This document shows, one piece after another, positions 23,705 to 33,992 of a stretch of 64,000 nucleotides of DNA; position 1 is the stretch's first letter, and each line of letters opens with the position of its first letter. The stretch is from Callorhinus ursinus (Eukaryota; Chordata; Mammalia; Carnivora; Otariidae), in the NCBI RefSeq assembly GCF_003265705.1, contig NW_020312859.1:6206587-6270586 (forward strand). The letters run 5' to 3'. Below the pieces are notes generated by a model. That model was given only the letters and a program-made list of their open reading frames with translations. It made no database searches and was not told where the DNA came from. A program made the translations under genes and the position numbers.

Positions 23705-23885
23705 TGGCTGGTAGGCCCTGGACAGGTTACTTTTCTGAACCTCGCTCTCTCCGCCACGAGAAGTGGAGGAATTGCACTCTCTACACAAAGGGGTTATTTA
23801 TAGGAGGAGATGAGAAGATCTGTGCGGAGAGCTTGGCGTAGGGCCTGGCGTACGGTATGCCCTCGACAGACGTTAATCCCTGTCA
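23705..23885 (+). repeat. MIR fragment
   Basis: 'ctggacaggttacttttctg', 'aacctcgctctctccgccac', then 'gcgtagggcctggcgtacgg' and 'ccctcgacagacgttaat' match MIR in order. It is unusually rich in CpG for a MIR. Confidence 0.75.
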
Positions 23886-24074
23886 AGGTTCCTGAAGTTT
23901 ACACCTCAGTCTTTACTTCGAACAATCACACAGCACAGGGGAGTAGGGATCGTAGCCTTGGAGGTGGAGCTTCTGGATTTCGCGAGACCTGGGTCCAAGT
24001 CCTAGCCTCTCTCCCCCCACAACACACCCACACATAGTAACAGTGTGAATTTGGAAAAGCTCATCCTTTTCTTT

Positions 24075-24283
24075 TTTTTTTTCTTTTTTTTTTTTAAAGA
24101 TTTTATTTATTTATTTGAGAGGGAAAGAATGAGAGAGAGAGCGCATGAGAGGGAAGAGGGTCAGAGGGAGAAGCAGACTCCCCGCCGAGCAGGGAGCCCG
24201 ATGTGGGACTCGATCCCGGGACTCCAGGATCATGACCTGAGCCGAAGGCAGTCGCTTAACCAACTGAGCCACCCAGGCGCCCA
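24075..24283 (-). mobile_element. CAN SINE, minus strand, long target duplication
   Basis: T-rich tail, 'agattttatttatttatttg', GA-rich linker, 'ccaggatcatgacctgagcc' B-box region and 'gagccacccaggcgccc' head. A perfect 20 bp target duplication lies at 24055-24074 and 24284-24303. Its low divergence from the SINE consensus and its exact duplication point to a young insertion. Confidence 0.97.
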
Positions 24284-24569
24284 AAAAGCTCATCCTTTTC
24301 TTTAAGCTTGAGTTTTCGTCTCCCTTGCTTGGTTCTCGTTGGCGGGTGGTGGAGGTGGGGATTTCCGCCTGTGCTGGGCATACGGTGGACGTGCGATAAC
24401 CATTCCCATTATTGCAAAGGAATCCAGTCAAATCCATCCAACGGACGGCCTGAACCTCGATCTGTGGGGCGGACCACCATCAAATATGTGCAGATGGGCC
24501 GGTCCTCTGGCCTGGTATGGGTGGTGGAGAAAATCTAATTGGAAAAATTAAGGTCAGAGGAGCTTTCTT

Positions 24570-24660
24570 GGTTTGATCATTCACTTTTTTGTTATTCCCA
24601 GAGCCTGGCACAGGGCCTGGCTTATTTTAAGCCCTCAATGCATATTTGTCAAATTAAAGA
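24570..24660 (+). repeat. L2 3' end
   Basis: 'cccagagcctggcacagggc' and 'aagccctcaatgcatatttg' are the terminal L2 module. Confidence 0.75.
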
Positions 24661-24918
24661 AGGCTTTGCTAATGCCAACAGAGTTTTTTTCTGACCGGGC
24701 TGGCTCCACAGGGCAGGGACCCATGCTTAGAAGTGCCCCGTGCATGGTTTAATGCTCTCTTGTTGCCATCTTGAAACTCTTAATATTTTTCGAAAAAGGG
24801 GCCTTTCATTTCCCTTTTGTACTTGGCCCTACAAATTATGTAGCAGGTCCAATGTGCTGGCAAATATACCTTGAAGAAAACCCAAGCGGCTCAGGCTGAC
24901 TTGCTGCTCTGGTCTGTT

Positions 24919-24936
24919 CCCCCCCCCCCCCCCCCC
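24919..24936. repeat. C18 homopolymer
   Basis: Eighteen consecutive C. Length is likely uncertain in the assembly because such runs are error-prone. Confidence 0.95.
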
Positions 24937-24959
24937 GCTGCCCTCTGTGGCCGGGTGCC

Positions 24960-25340
24960 ACCATGCTTCCTGAACTCCAGCCACCCAGACCTGTTCCTTT
25001 AACAGGTCATGCCTCCAGCCATTCTCCAGTTCATCCTCTGGTTGGCTCCTAAGTCACCTCCACCGGAAGGCCCACCTTGACTACCCTCCCAGGCACTCTC
25101 TATCTTACTAACCTGACTTATACTCTTTATATCATTATGGCCCCTGATTCCTGTTTCTGAAATCCACTTATTTCTTATTTGTTGACTGGTTTATTTTCTG
25201 TTTCCTGCAGTAGAGTCACCCCAGCAATGAAGGCAGCAGTCTTCCTGTCTTGTTCTCTGCCGTGTACCCAAAGCATTGCATAGCCCTTGGCACAGAGTTG
25301 GTACTCAATAAATGCTTACCGGCTTAAAGAATGAATGGAA
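24960..25340 (+). repeat. L2 with intact 3' end
   Basis: 'ccaggcactctctatcttac', then 'cttcctgtcttgttctctgc', 'cttggcacagagttggtact' and 'caataaatgcttacc' with a terminal 'gaatgaatgg' form the L2 3' end in order. Confidence 0.87.
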
Positions 25341-25740
25341 TTGGCAGCATTGGGTTTTCATCTCTGATCTCCCAGGACTCTCTTGGATGGGAAGGTGAGA
25401 GGTGAGTTGGCAGCATGCACCGAGGTGGGGATGGGGATGGCTGTGTGGGTCCCTAGCCCCTGCCATTGAGCAAGGTGGCCACCACGCTTGTATTCTCCTG
25501 ACAACAGAGCCGGGCTCCCGGCTCAGGTTCCTGCAGTGGGAGTCCACTCCGCACATGGGGACTTAGAAAGGTCTGAGCGCCTGCTGTGGACTAAGAGGTG
25601 GGAAATCAGAGCTCGACTGCTGTGGAAACACTGGATTCAGAGGCCATTTCATCATCCACTGCTCCATTTTGCACGTAAGAACATTGAGGCTCAGGGAGAC
25701 CGAAGAGACTTATTCGGTAGCCATAACAATAACAGCAAAA

Positions 25741-25768
25741 ACCCAACCCAACCCAACCCAACCCAAAC
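25741..25768 (+). repeat. (ACCCA)n pentanucleotide repeat
   Basis: About five copies of a 5 bp unit read ACCCA or CCCAA depending on phase. The unit is not the vertebrate telomere hexamer. Confidence 0.93.
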
Positions 25769-25899
25769 CAAGTGACCAAACGAAAAGAAAAAACAGTCAG
25801 AGGCAGTGTAACACACAAGGATAATATTAAATGCATTGATATTTACAAGGCGCTTAGGACAGTTTCCTGCAGGAAGAGTTCTTTCACTGTTCCAGGAAA

Positions 25900-26060
25900 T
25901 TTGCAAGACCCTTACTTGTTAGCATTTCATTGAATCCTCCTGGCAGCCTATCATATTGCATTCCCATTCTACAGATGAGGAAATAAAGGCCGCAGCTAGG
26001 GAGTGGAAGGGCTGGAATGTGACCCCAGGCTGGCTGACTCTAGGGCTGGGTTCTTAGCCT
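25900..26060 (-). repeat. MIR fragment
   Basis: 'gcatttcattgaatcctcct', 'ccattctacagatgaggaaa' and 'agggagtggaagggctggaa' follow MIR in reverse. A second weak copy of the 'gaggctcagggagacc' module is at about 25685. Confidence 0.82.
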
Positions 26061-26799
26061 CTTCCCTGGGTTGCAGTTATGGGTAGAGAGGGCCTGGCAT
26101 CTCTGTGCTCTTTCCCAGTACCAGGCAGGCAAGTGGCCCGAGTGGGAAATGCCTCTGATTCACATTTGCTCTGCTGGGAAGCCACCTTACTCATTGGCTC
26201 ATTCATGCTGCAAGTATCCTCTGCCGTCTCCCCTGTGCGTGGTGTCATGCCAGGAACTGCAGGCAGATAGGTGAAGCCAGGCATCTTCTGTGTGTTGGGG
26301 CAGCAGTCCCAGCCTGGGGGGACTGGCAGAAGGTGGGCCACAGGCCGGAGGGCCAATGGGCACAGGCGAGCTGACTCTGCTGTCCCTCCTGGGGTCTTTG
26401 CCCACCCTCTGTGGAGGGTACAGCTGACACAGGGGTCATGAATGGCTGGGATCCCAGATACAACAGAGCAGACCAGACCTGTTCGGTTCTCCTGTGCAAA
26501 GTCCCGCAGGGAGGGTTGTGAGGGAGAACTCCGGTAGCTCCCAAGGTGTCTGAGAACTGCGCTCCCTCGTGGGCCAGGTAAGCTGTGGAGAGGGGGTGAA
26601 GGCCCAGTGGAGGCCATCCCTGGAAGATGCCAAGAGCCTTCAGCAGTGATCTCAGATTCATCTCTCTTTCCTGGCAGCCTGGCTGTCTTGCCTGCTCCCC
26701 ACACCCTGTCAGGAGCAAGCCCTGTGGGATTTGGTGTGCGTCTCTTGAGGTGAGTGGTCCCTCTTCTGTCCATAGCAGAGGTCCCAACCTTATGCCATC

Positions 26800-27040
26800 A
26801 TCCACTTCATCTACCTATTCATGCATGCACTTAATACTTTCATTTGACAAATATTTCCTGAATTTCTCCTGTAGGCTAGGCATTGTGCTGGGCTCTGAGG
26901 ACACATCTGAAAGTAAATCAGTCATAACTTCTACCCTCACAGGACCCACATGTTAGAGGGCCAGCATACATAGAATAAAGCAAGGAGAAAAAAATAATCA
27001 CACACCCTAAAAGGTGCACGGAGGGGAAGAATGGGGTGAT
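26800..27040 (-). repeat. L2 fragment
   Basis: 'gacaaatatttcctgaattt', 'taggctaggcattgtgctgg' and 'aacttctaccctcacaggac' are the L2 3' end in reverse. Confidence 0.82.
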
Positions 27041-27440
27041 ATCCGGTGGTTTTGGAGCTGACTTCTCTCAGCTTACGAGGGACAACTGTTAAAAATTCAG
27101 GAGTTTCGTGAGCTGGGGGTTAAACGCAGGCATTACGGAAAATTAACTTGTGCAAATTTACAAGGAAATAAGTTATGTTAAAAATAAAAAAAATAAAATG
27201 CATCACTTCTTAATTATTTTACTCCTATGTATGCTCTTGAAATGGTTTACTCCTGTTGTATCCATACAGTGGAAATACCCTCTACTGGTGCGTCACTGTG
27301 TCTCCCTTCCCAATACCGAACAGTGGTAGCTTGACATCGACTCCGATGGGAGTCTTTGCTAAAAGCACCCAAACCGGCAAACACAACGAATCAAGGCTTT
27401 TGTTTTCCTCTGAGAGCTGAGGTTAAACATTTCCAGCACC
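27040..27440. other. No recognised feature
   Basis: AT-rich spacer between two parts of L2 minus-strand sequence. It may be a decayed insertion or a poorly conserved L2 section. Confidence 0.4.
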
Positions 27441-27785
27441 CACTGGAGATGCACGAGAGCCTAACAGAAGAACGGACCTCAGGCAGGAAGGTCAGGGTAG
27501 GGGGTGTCTCTAAGGAGGGGGTGTTTTTGGTGAGACCCGAAGGACCCGAAGGTGTCGACGTATAACCGAGCACATGAAGTTTCACGCGGAGGGAAGAACA
27601 AGGGCGAAGTCGTGAGGTGTGGTGGTTTCTGGGAATGAAAAGGAGACCAAGAGGGCTGTTGAGGAACACAGACAGCTCTGGCACCATGAGTGAGGAGACA
27701 GGAAGCTGGAAAAGTGGGCAGGGGCCAGACCTTACCGTGCCAGGGAGTTTGCATTTTAGTTGAGGTGCAGTGGGCCCTTGGGAGG
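27440..27785 (-). repeat. L2 fragment, continuing the copy at 26.8 kb
   Basis: 'gggtgtctctaaggaggggg', 'ggaagaacaagggcgaagtc', 'gtgggcaggggccagacctt' and 'gggagtttgcattttagttg' continue L2 modules that follow those at 26800-27040, so the two are probably one element. Confidence 0.7.
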
Positions 27786-27787
27786 GC

Positions 27788-29095
27788 ATGGCCGGGGCCT
27801 CAGGTGTCCACTCGAATTCCAGAGTGCTGCCTCATCCCCACCTCTGGGGCACTCCGTGTCTGTTCTGCTTCTCCTCCAGCTCTTTCTCCAGAACTGCTGG
27901 GGGAGCAGGGCATGGATTCTCTTGGGGGCCACCTTCAACCACAGGAGATGCAAAGTGGTGGATAAAGCCTCCTGTTTTGCAGATGGGGAGTTCTAGGAGG
28001 CTTCTGCGTACTTCTCAGGGACCCTGGTGCATTCAAGCCTCTCTGCCTACCAGAATGACCTCAGCAATGTCCCCTTTGGGAAGCTGGGGCCCTTTCTCTG
28101 TCTCCCACTTTCTGCTCCTTCACTCGTGCTTCGTGGGATCAACTCCCAAATCAGTTACCTGCCCCAAAGTCCTTGTCTCAAGCTCTGCCTTGCGGGGGGG
28201 GGGGTTGGCCCACACTAAGATGAGGGTTATAAGGGGGGATGGGAGCACAGTGAGCACAGAATGGGTGGATTGGGAATGGGCTGGAGGCACCACTTCTGCC
28301 CCCTCAGCTTCCTCCATCTATGCCTGGGGCCCTGCGCTCCTCCTTCAGGGTCCCCTCTCTCGGGCCCCAGAATCAGTCTTGATCAGGGACAGCCTAGTCC
28401 CTTTGCTGAGGCCTGAGTGTGTCAGCCCAGGAGGTAAATCAGACCCAGCACCATGGTGTGGGGACACTCCGGAGGCCTCACTATGTCTGTGCCCAGTGCC
28501 CTCCCCTCCATGGTGGCCTGCCGTCAGGCTCCTGATGCAGGTCGCACCCTTCACCTCCCGATCCCTGTCTTCTCCTGAGGCTGCCCTCATCCCGTCCTTC
28601 GCCCATGGTTCTGCCAGCCTGCCACCTAGATCTGATGGTTTGGCGAGCCGTCCGAGGCCCCATGTGGCAGCATGGCTGGTCCCCAGCACTGAGTCTATGC
28701 CACAGGGACCTCTGTCCTGTGAGTTTCTCAGGTCCTCTGCCATCGGCTGTAACCCCACCCTATTGGCCCAGCCTGGGTCAAATAGAACACCCTCTTCCTC
28801 AGTCTCCCCAGTTCAGCATAGGTTAGCAGCTCACTTTGTAGGGTGGGCTTCAAGACATGCTTCTATTGTGATGAGAGGGTCCGGAACTAAGCAGCGAGGT
28901 GTTGGTGTTGTGGGTGGTTTGTGTGCTCAGGGTAGCCTCTATACACCCCTTTCTCAACCTTTCCCTTCTTGGCCCTCCAAAAGCCATGTCCTTCTATTTC
29001 CCCACCACTTTGCACCCCCCCCTCCCCGCCCCCCCAAGCGCAGGCCCTCCATCAGGACACGAGTTGCCTGCGGCAGTGGACCCCACTCCTTCTAG
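27788..29095 (+). other. Long open frame of 435 codons, not supported as a gene
   Basis: An ATG at 27788 with G at -3 and G at +4 opens a frame that runs to TAG at 29093-29095. The frame continues six codons upstream to a GTG, but a mammalian start would be the ATG. The product would be rich in Ser, Pro, Gly, Leu and Trp and has no motif, transmembrane series or domain that I recognise. It overlaps one half of a diverged duplicated segment (28305-28495) and G/C homopolymer-like runs at 28194-28204 and 29014-29033. GC-rich DNA makes long frames more likely, but this one is almost twice the next longest in the window. I judge it most likely chance; a single coding exon cannot be excluded. Confidence 0.25.
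28305..28495 (+). repeat. Copy 1 of a diverged duplicated segment
   Basis: Aligns with 31290-31485. Shared blocks include 'gacagcctagtccct' followed by CTGAGGCC or CTGAGGCCC, and GAGGTAAATCAGACCCAG in this copy against GAGGTAAGTCAAACCCAG in the other. Identity is roughly 75-80% by eye, with small indels. It is either an old local duplication or two members of a repeat family I do not recognise. Confidence 0.7.
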
Positions 29096-29589
29096 GACGT
29101 TCTTCCTTGGCTCCATGCCCAGGAAACCAGCCTATTCTCCTCCCTCTCCCCTGGGGGCCTGGCTGTCTTCCCCACCATCAGCTCCTCCTGCTGCTCCCTT
29201 CTGAAGCTCTCCAGAACACTGTGACTCATCCTCTGACTCAGGTGGAATCTATTTCTGTTCCCACGTTCTGCTCCCTGATGGGCTGGAGATCACAGCTGTC
29301 ACTCTGGGGGGACAGCTAGGTTCCCGTGTGTGTGCTTGTGCATGTGTGTCCACGTGTGTGCGGGAGGCACTTCCCCCAAGAGCCTGGGGAGGGTGGTTCT
29401 CCTCTTCCTTGCCCACCTTATATACCCCCAACTCCTCAAGAGCAGGCAAGCATCCTCCAAGGCCCCAGGGAGGGGTGAGTGGTGGCAGTAGCCACAGAGA
29501 GCCTCACCCTGATCTTCACAAGATGACTATATTATGGAAGATGATTTTTAGCAAAGAAAGGCCAAGTTGATGACTAGGCTTCTGGCAAA

Positions 29590-29770
29590 CTCTAAATCTC
29601 AGAATCTGCATAGTAGAGCTGACAGGAGCCTAGGGGTTGAAGGCAACCACCCACTTGATACTTTGGGCGTAAAAGAGACCCAGATTGGTTAAGAACCATG
29701 TCTGAAATTAGCCAGCGAGCAAGTGGCCCAGATGGATTCGATTCATAATTAATTTGTGCCCTCAGTTGAT
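29590..29770 (-). repeat. MIR-like fragment
   Basis: 'gtaaaagagacccagattgg' and 'ccagcgagcaagtggcccag' resemble the reverse of the MIR central and tRNA-proximal region. Divergence is strong. Confidence 0.5.
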
Positions 29771-29834
29771 GTCAGACAGGTTTCCTGTCCTCTCTCCTTG
29801 TCCCCCTCTAGGTAGGAGCCCCCGTCCACCAGGC

Positions 29835-30085
29835 AGAGTGGTCAGCAGCCATGCGTAGCCATTAGCCGTTGAAACGTGGTGGTCTGAACTGAGAGGTACT
29901 ATAAGTGTAAAATGCACGCCAGATTTCAAAGCTGTAGCATAAAAAATACTAGGAAAAAAGTCTCATTGATGATTTTGTACATTCATTGCAGGTTTGAAAT
30001 GGTAATATTTTGGATATATTGGATTAAGTAAAATATAATAAAATTAATTTCACCCATTTCCTTTTACTTTTTAAAACACGCCTAC
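29835..30085 (-). repeat. AT-rich interspersed repeat, minus orientation
   Basis: Its reverse complement reads through 'ccaatatatccaaaatatta' and 'aaatctggcgtgcattttac'. This matches the AT-rich repeat seen in the other orientation at 33225-33475, so the pair are inverted relatives 3.2 kb apart. I know this as a common mammalian repeat but do not assign a family. Confidence 0.65.
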
Positions 30086-30166
30086 TAGAAAATTTTAAAT
30101 TCCATGTATAATTTAAATATGTAATGGTTCATGTTTGTGGCTCACATTATGTTTCTATTGGGGCCG

Positions 30167-30372
30167 ATCAGCCCTCAGGCCAAATCTGGCCCAGTGCCTA
30201 TTTATATAAATAAAGTTTTATTGAAACATAACCAGGCTCATTCACTTACATAGTGTCTATGGGCAACTTTGCAGAGTCCAGTATTTGAGATGGAGACATT
30301 TTGACCCTCAAAGCCTGAAATATTTACTCTCCAGCCCTTTACAGAAAAAATTCTGCTGCCTCTTGTGCTAGC
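30167..30372 (-). mobile_element. hAT-type MITE
   Basis: 'gccaaatctggcccagtgcc', 'aaataaagttttattgaaac', 'atagtgtctatgggcaactt', 'gcctgaaatatttactctcc' and 'ccctttacagaaaaaattct' are the order of a well-known nonautonomous hAT repeat in reverse. It has no coding capacity. Confidence 0.8.
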
Positions 30373-30379
30373 CCATCAA

Positions 30380-30455
30380 TTTCAGGAGAACAAGGATTGT
30401 GAGCTTGACACAGAGTAAGTGCTTAGTAAGTATGAGTGCAATGAATGAATGACTT
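30380..30455 (+). repeat. L2 3' end
   Basis: 'gacacagagtaagtgcttag' followed by a 'gcaatgaatgaatgac' terminus. Confidence 0.75.
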
Positions 30456-30559
30456 GGTTTGTTGGAATTCCAGGCAGAGGGGCTAGCATATGTCAAGGCA
30501 TGGGGCCAAGAAATGGCACTGAGCATGCTGGTGATGGGGTGTCCGGGGTGGCCCTTTAT

Positions 30560-30945
30560 AGAATATTTGCTGATCTTGCTCTAGATGCTTATATCGGTCT
30601 CCTCCTTGGTCCCTCGCCCGGCCTTGTTCTTTCTCAGGCAACTGCCATTCTGCCTACAAAAACCCCACCACATCATCGAGCTGCTCCAAAATCTTCAATA
30701 GTCTGGCCATCGCTCATAGGAGGAAGTCAAAACTTCTTAGCATGGCCCTGCAGCCTGCCTTCTCCCCTCCCCCGCTCCGGGCCTGCTCCTTCCCCCGGCC
30801 CCACCCATTCTGGTCTTCGGGCCTTTCTTCATCCCCCTCTGCCTGCAAACCTCGCCTTGATCTCTGCAAGTCAAATACCCACCCTTCCAGGCTCAGCTCC
30901 AATATTTCTTCCTGGAGACACCATGTGGCGTTTTGCCAGTTTGAG
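30560..30945 (+). repeat. L2 fragment
   Basis: 'ggaggaagtcaaaacttctt', 'agcatggccctgcagcctgc', 'ggtcttcgggcctttcttca', 'tctgcctgcaaacctcgcct' and 'ttccaggctcagctccaata' follow the L2 3' half on the plus strand. The 168-codon open frame across it is a by-product of this repeat. Confidence 0.85.
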
Positions 30946-31059
30946 TTTCTTTTAAATAATTGTTACTGTAAGATAAATGATAGGAGGCAGTCAGTTCCCA
31001 CAGCACGTTGTATCTTTTTTTTTTTTTTTTGCAGCCCTAATAATTGAAAGCAGGAAATC

Positions 31060-31275
31060 TCACTTTCTATCTAGTACTTACTGTGTTCACCACACCAAGC
31101 TCTCCTCATGTATTGTCTTTGAAAATTCTCTCAACTTTATGAAAGAGGCACTATTTTACCCCCATTTTACCAATGAGGAAACAGACTCAGAGATGTGATG
31201 TAAGAATAGTGAGTGGTGACCCTGAACTTCAAATTCAGGTTGGTTGGACTCTAGAACCCGAAGTCTTAACCTAAG
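31060..31275 (-). repeat. MIR fragment
   Basis: 'cattttaccaatgaggaaac' plus a preceding 'aaaattctctcaactttatg' and a following decayed tRNA-related end. Confidence 0.85.
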
Positions 31276-31289
31276 TTCTGGGTTCTTTC

Positions 31290-31485
31290 CTGAGGTTACT
31301 TCCTACTCATCCATGCCTGGGCCCCTGGTTCCTCCTGCAAAGACCCGCATCCCAGGTCCTAGAAGCAGTCTTGACTGGGGACAGCCTAGTCCCTGCTCTG
31401 AGGCCCGAGTGCATCAGCCAAGAGGTAAGTCAAACCCAGTGGGGTTTGTGTGGAGACCACTGCAGACCTCACTATCCGCCCCACC
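31290..31485 (+). repeat. Copy 2 of a diverged duplicated segment
   Basis: Partner of 28305-28495. It ends in a near-consensus splice-donor-like string, AAGAGGTAAGTCA, around 31422-31434. It lies between a MIR and an L2. Confidence 0.7.
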
Positions 31486-31499
31486 CTCAAGTTAAGTAT

Positions 31500-31845
31500 A
31501 AATGAACTCTTTGCTCCTTTTTGGGTCTTGACCTAAAGGTCACCTCCACAGCAAAGTCCTCCATGATTGCCCAGACTGGGTTAGATCTTGGATATATATT
31601 CTCACCGCGCTCAGTTCTTCTCCTTCCATAACTCTCATCACATCTGAAAGTTTTTGGTCACGATTCCTTTATCATCTGTTCCCCTACTAGACCAAGCATC
31701 ATGGGTGCNNNNNNNNNNCTGTTTCCCCTACTAGACCAAGCATCACGGGTGCAGGGGCTTTGTTCGCGGTTGTATTTCCAGCATGGCTCCAATGCCTGGC
31801 GCACGCTAGGCGCGCAGTGAATGTTTGAATGGATGAATGAAAGTC
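31500..31845 (+). repeat. L2 3' end, interrupted by an assembly gap
   Basis: 'ggtcacctccacagcaaagt', 'ctactagaccaagcatca', 'caatgcctggcgcacgctag' and a terminal 'gaatggatgaatg' are L2. The repeat is colinear except for the duplicated sequence around the N run. Confidence 0.8.
31709..31718. other. Assembly gap, 10 N
   Basis: Ten N flanked by near-identical sequence: 33 bp at 31676-31708 and 34 bp at 31719-31752, differing by one extra T and one T/C change. This is what unmerged overlapping contig ends look like. Confidence 0.95.
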
Positions 31846-31849
31846 GGCT

Positions 31850-32465
31850 TGTTCTCCTTCCCTGGATATCCTATCAGCCTCACTGGTCTCCATCCAGATC
31901 CACAGGGAAGCAGAAAAGCATGTGAGTTTCTGTCCTCTCCCTGCCCCTTCCTGAGTGACTTCGTGTGGAAGACACTGGTATGTGTTGAAAGGAGACTATG
32001 AGAGATCGATGATCATGAGGCCAGTAATGTCTGATCTTGAGCAGAACTCGAGACGGAAATCCCCTTCCTTGGCCTCAGCCGAGACAACACACCCGCCATG
32101 TGCCCTGTGGAGTCTCAGCCTGTGGCCGATGACCCAGCTGGGCGGGGGGAGGTCAGATCCCCTGCCCCACAGATGGGCCTGTGGTGCAGGCGGGGAGCCA
32201 GGCTGATCCCTGCACCCCGCCCCTCCAACCCCTTCACTCTGCCCGCAGGGAGTGCCGGGGAAGCCTGCCGATCAATCATACAGGACAGCTCCCCTGCTGG
32301 GAGGAGGACTTGGAGGAGGAGTCTGATTCCCGAGCATAGCCAATGGCTACCCCATTTCTCCTCCACAGTGGGTGTGGCTTGAGAACTTGGGTTTTCACCT
32401 GGTTCAGAGGAGGCCCCCCGGCAGCTCAGGTCAGACCTGTAGCAGTTGGGATTTTAGGACTACCC
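31850..32465. other. No recognised feature
   Basis: GC-rich unique-looking sequence with moderate CpG. I find no supported exon or repeat. Confidence 0.4.
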
Positions 32466-32476
32466 AGTTCATCCTT

Positions 32477-32680
32477 TTTTTTTTTTCCCTTTTTTAAAAG
32501 GTTTTATTTATTTGAGGGAGAGTGAGCTTGCATGCGCGAGCACGAGCGGGGACAGAGGGAGAGAAAAAAGGACAAGCAGACTCCCCACTGAGCACTGAAC
32601 CCAACATGGGGCTCGATCCCAGGACTATGGGATCATGACCTGAGCAGAAGTCAGTCGCTTAACCAAGTGAGCCACCCTGG
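32477..32680 (-). mobile_element. CAN SINE, minus strand
   Basis: T-rich tail, 'ggttttatttatttgaggga', 'gggatcatgacctgagcaga' and 'gagccaccctgg' head. A short 8 bp target duplication (tcatcctt) lies at 32469-32476 and 32681-32688. The linker is more diverged than in the copies at 24.1 and 33.8 kb. Confidence 0.92.
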
Positions 32681-33102
32681 TCATCCTTACACATCTCAGA
32701 GCTTGGCTGTGGCATGGGAAGGTCAGCCTCTCCGGGGCGCCGGAGAATCCGATCTCACAGCCTGGGTCCAGGTGACCAACTCACTAGGGTTTGCCTGGGA
32801 CTGCCTTGTTTTTAGAATTACAAGTCCCACTGCCGGGAAATCCCTCATTCCTGGGCAAACCCAGAAATTGATCACCGTTCCTGAGTGATCCTTGCTCTGA
32901 GTGATTAGCGGCAACATCAGACGCCCATCCCTGTGTGCTGGCCAACTCTTCATCAGTTTGGCACAAAACTGCAAGATTCCCTGGGGTTCAGGGTTGGGCT
33001 GGGGCTGGGGACAGGCAGCAGACAGCTCGGGCTTGCGAATCTGACCAGTCCACAGGGGCTGGTATGAACCCTTTTAGATCTGGTGTTAAAAACCAGTATG
33101 GG

Positions 33103-33117
33103 CCCCCCCCCCCCCCC
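33103..33117. repeat. C15 homopolymer
   Basis: Fifteen consecutive C followed by GGGG. Length is probably uncertain. Confidence 0.93.
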
Positions 33118-33224
33118 GGGGTGGTCTGGTCTCCTGGGCTGTGTCGTGACTACACAGAGCTGGCCCAGGTTTTGGGAGATACGTTCATACAGAGCAGAAT
33201 AAGCCAGACCTGGGTACACAATGG

Positions 33225-33475
33225 AAATCTAATGTGAGCTACTTAGGCGATTTAAGATTTTCTAGTAGCTCTATTAAAGAAAGAAATGGATGAACTTAAT
33301 TTTAGTAATACATTTTATTTAACCCAATTATCCAAAAATATTATCGTTTTAACTGGTAATCAATATAAAATTATTAATGAGATAATATACGTTTTTAAAA
33401 AATTCAGCACATCTTTATTTTGACCAGTCACATTTTAAGAACACATGCAGCTAGTTCTGGGCAATGCAGAACTAG
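33225..33475 (+). repeat. AT-rich interspersed repeat, plus orientation
   Basis: Contains 'ttatttaacccaattatcca', 'aactggtaatcaatataaaa' and 'gaccagtcacattttaagaa'. It is the inverted relative of 29835-30085. Confidence 0.65.
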
Positions 33476-33792
33476 GCATTTTGATGGCAGGGAGAGGATT
33501 TCTGTTCAGACAGGGCTTCTGAGGTCTCAACAGGTCCATTTTTAGGGGATTTTTGGGGTCCTTGAAGATGAAGACATATGTGTGGATTTCAAAGTCATTG
33601 GTTGTCCTCGTGTGACACTGAAGCTGGCTGGGGATCCTATCTGGGGACTGTAGTTCCTCTGGGGCAAGAGTGGTGTTGTTCATAGTTCATCTTGGTAGGG
33701 TAGCCAGGCCGCAAGGAGAAACGTGTGTGGGCATGGCTGGGGAGGGGCTCTTTCTTATTCTTGGAGAAGGCCTGTAGTCAGCCTGCAGTCTT

Positions 33793-33992
33793 TTTTTTTT
33801 TTTTTAAGGTTTTATTTATTTATTTGACAGAGTGAGAGACAGCGAGAGCAGGAACACAAGCAGGGGGAGTGGGAGAGGGAGAAGCAGGCTTCCCGCTGAG
33901 CAAGGAGCCCGATGTGGGACTCCATCCCAGGACCCTGGGATCATGACCTGAGCCGAAGGCAGATGCTTAACGACTGAGCCACCCGGGCGCCC
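33793..33992 (-). mobile_element. CAN SINE, minus strand
   Basis: T-rich tail, 'ggttttatttatttatttga', 'gggatcatgacctgagccga' and 'gagccacccgggcgcc' head. A perfect 15 bp target duplication (tcagcctgcagtctt) lies at 33778-33792 and 33993-34007. Its linker resembles the SINE at 970-1166, so the two share a subfamily. Confidence 0.97.

Noticed and set aside
25741..25768. Interstitial telomeric repeat
   Set aside because: The unit is five bases (CCCAA), not the vertebrate TTAGGG/CCCTAA hexamer.
26054..26805. Two overlapping minus-strand frames of 239 and 186 codons as genes
   Set aside because: No recognisable motif, low-complexity Pro/Ser/Gly composition and heavy overlap in different frames in GC-rich DNA. 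Most likely chance.
28425..28440. Confirmed exon pair with conserved splice donors at 28.4 and 31.4 kb
   Set aside because: Donor-like strings occur often by chance and the acceptors are not convincing. Reported only as a finding to test.
30449..30955. 168-codon plus-strand frame as a coding exon
   Set aside because: Lies over L2 3' sequence; the frame is an accident of the repeat.
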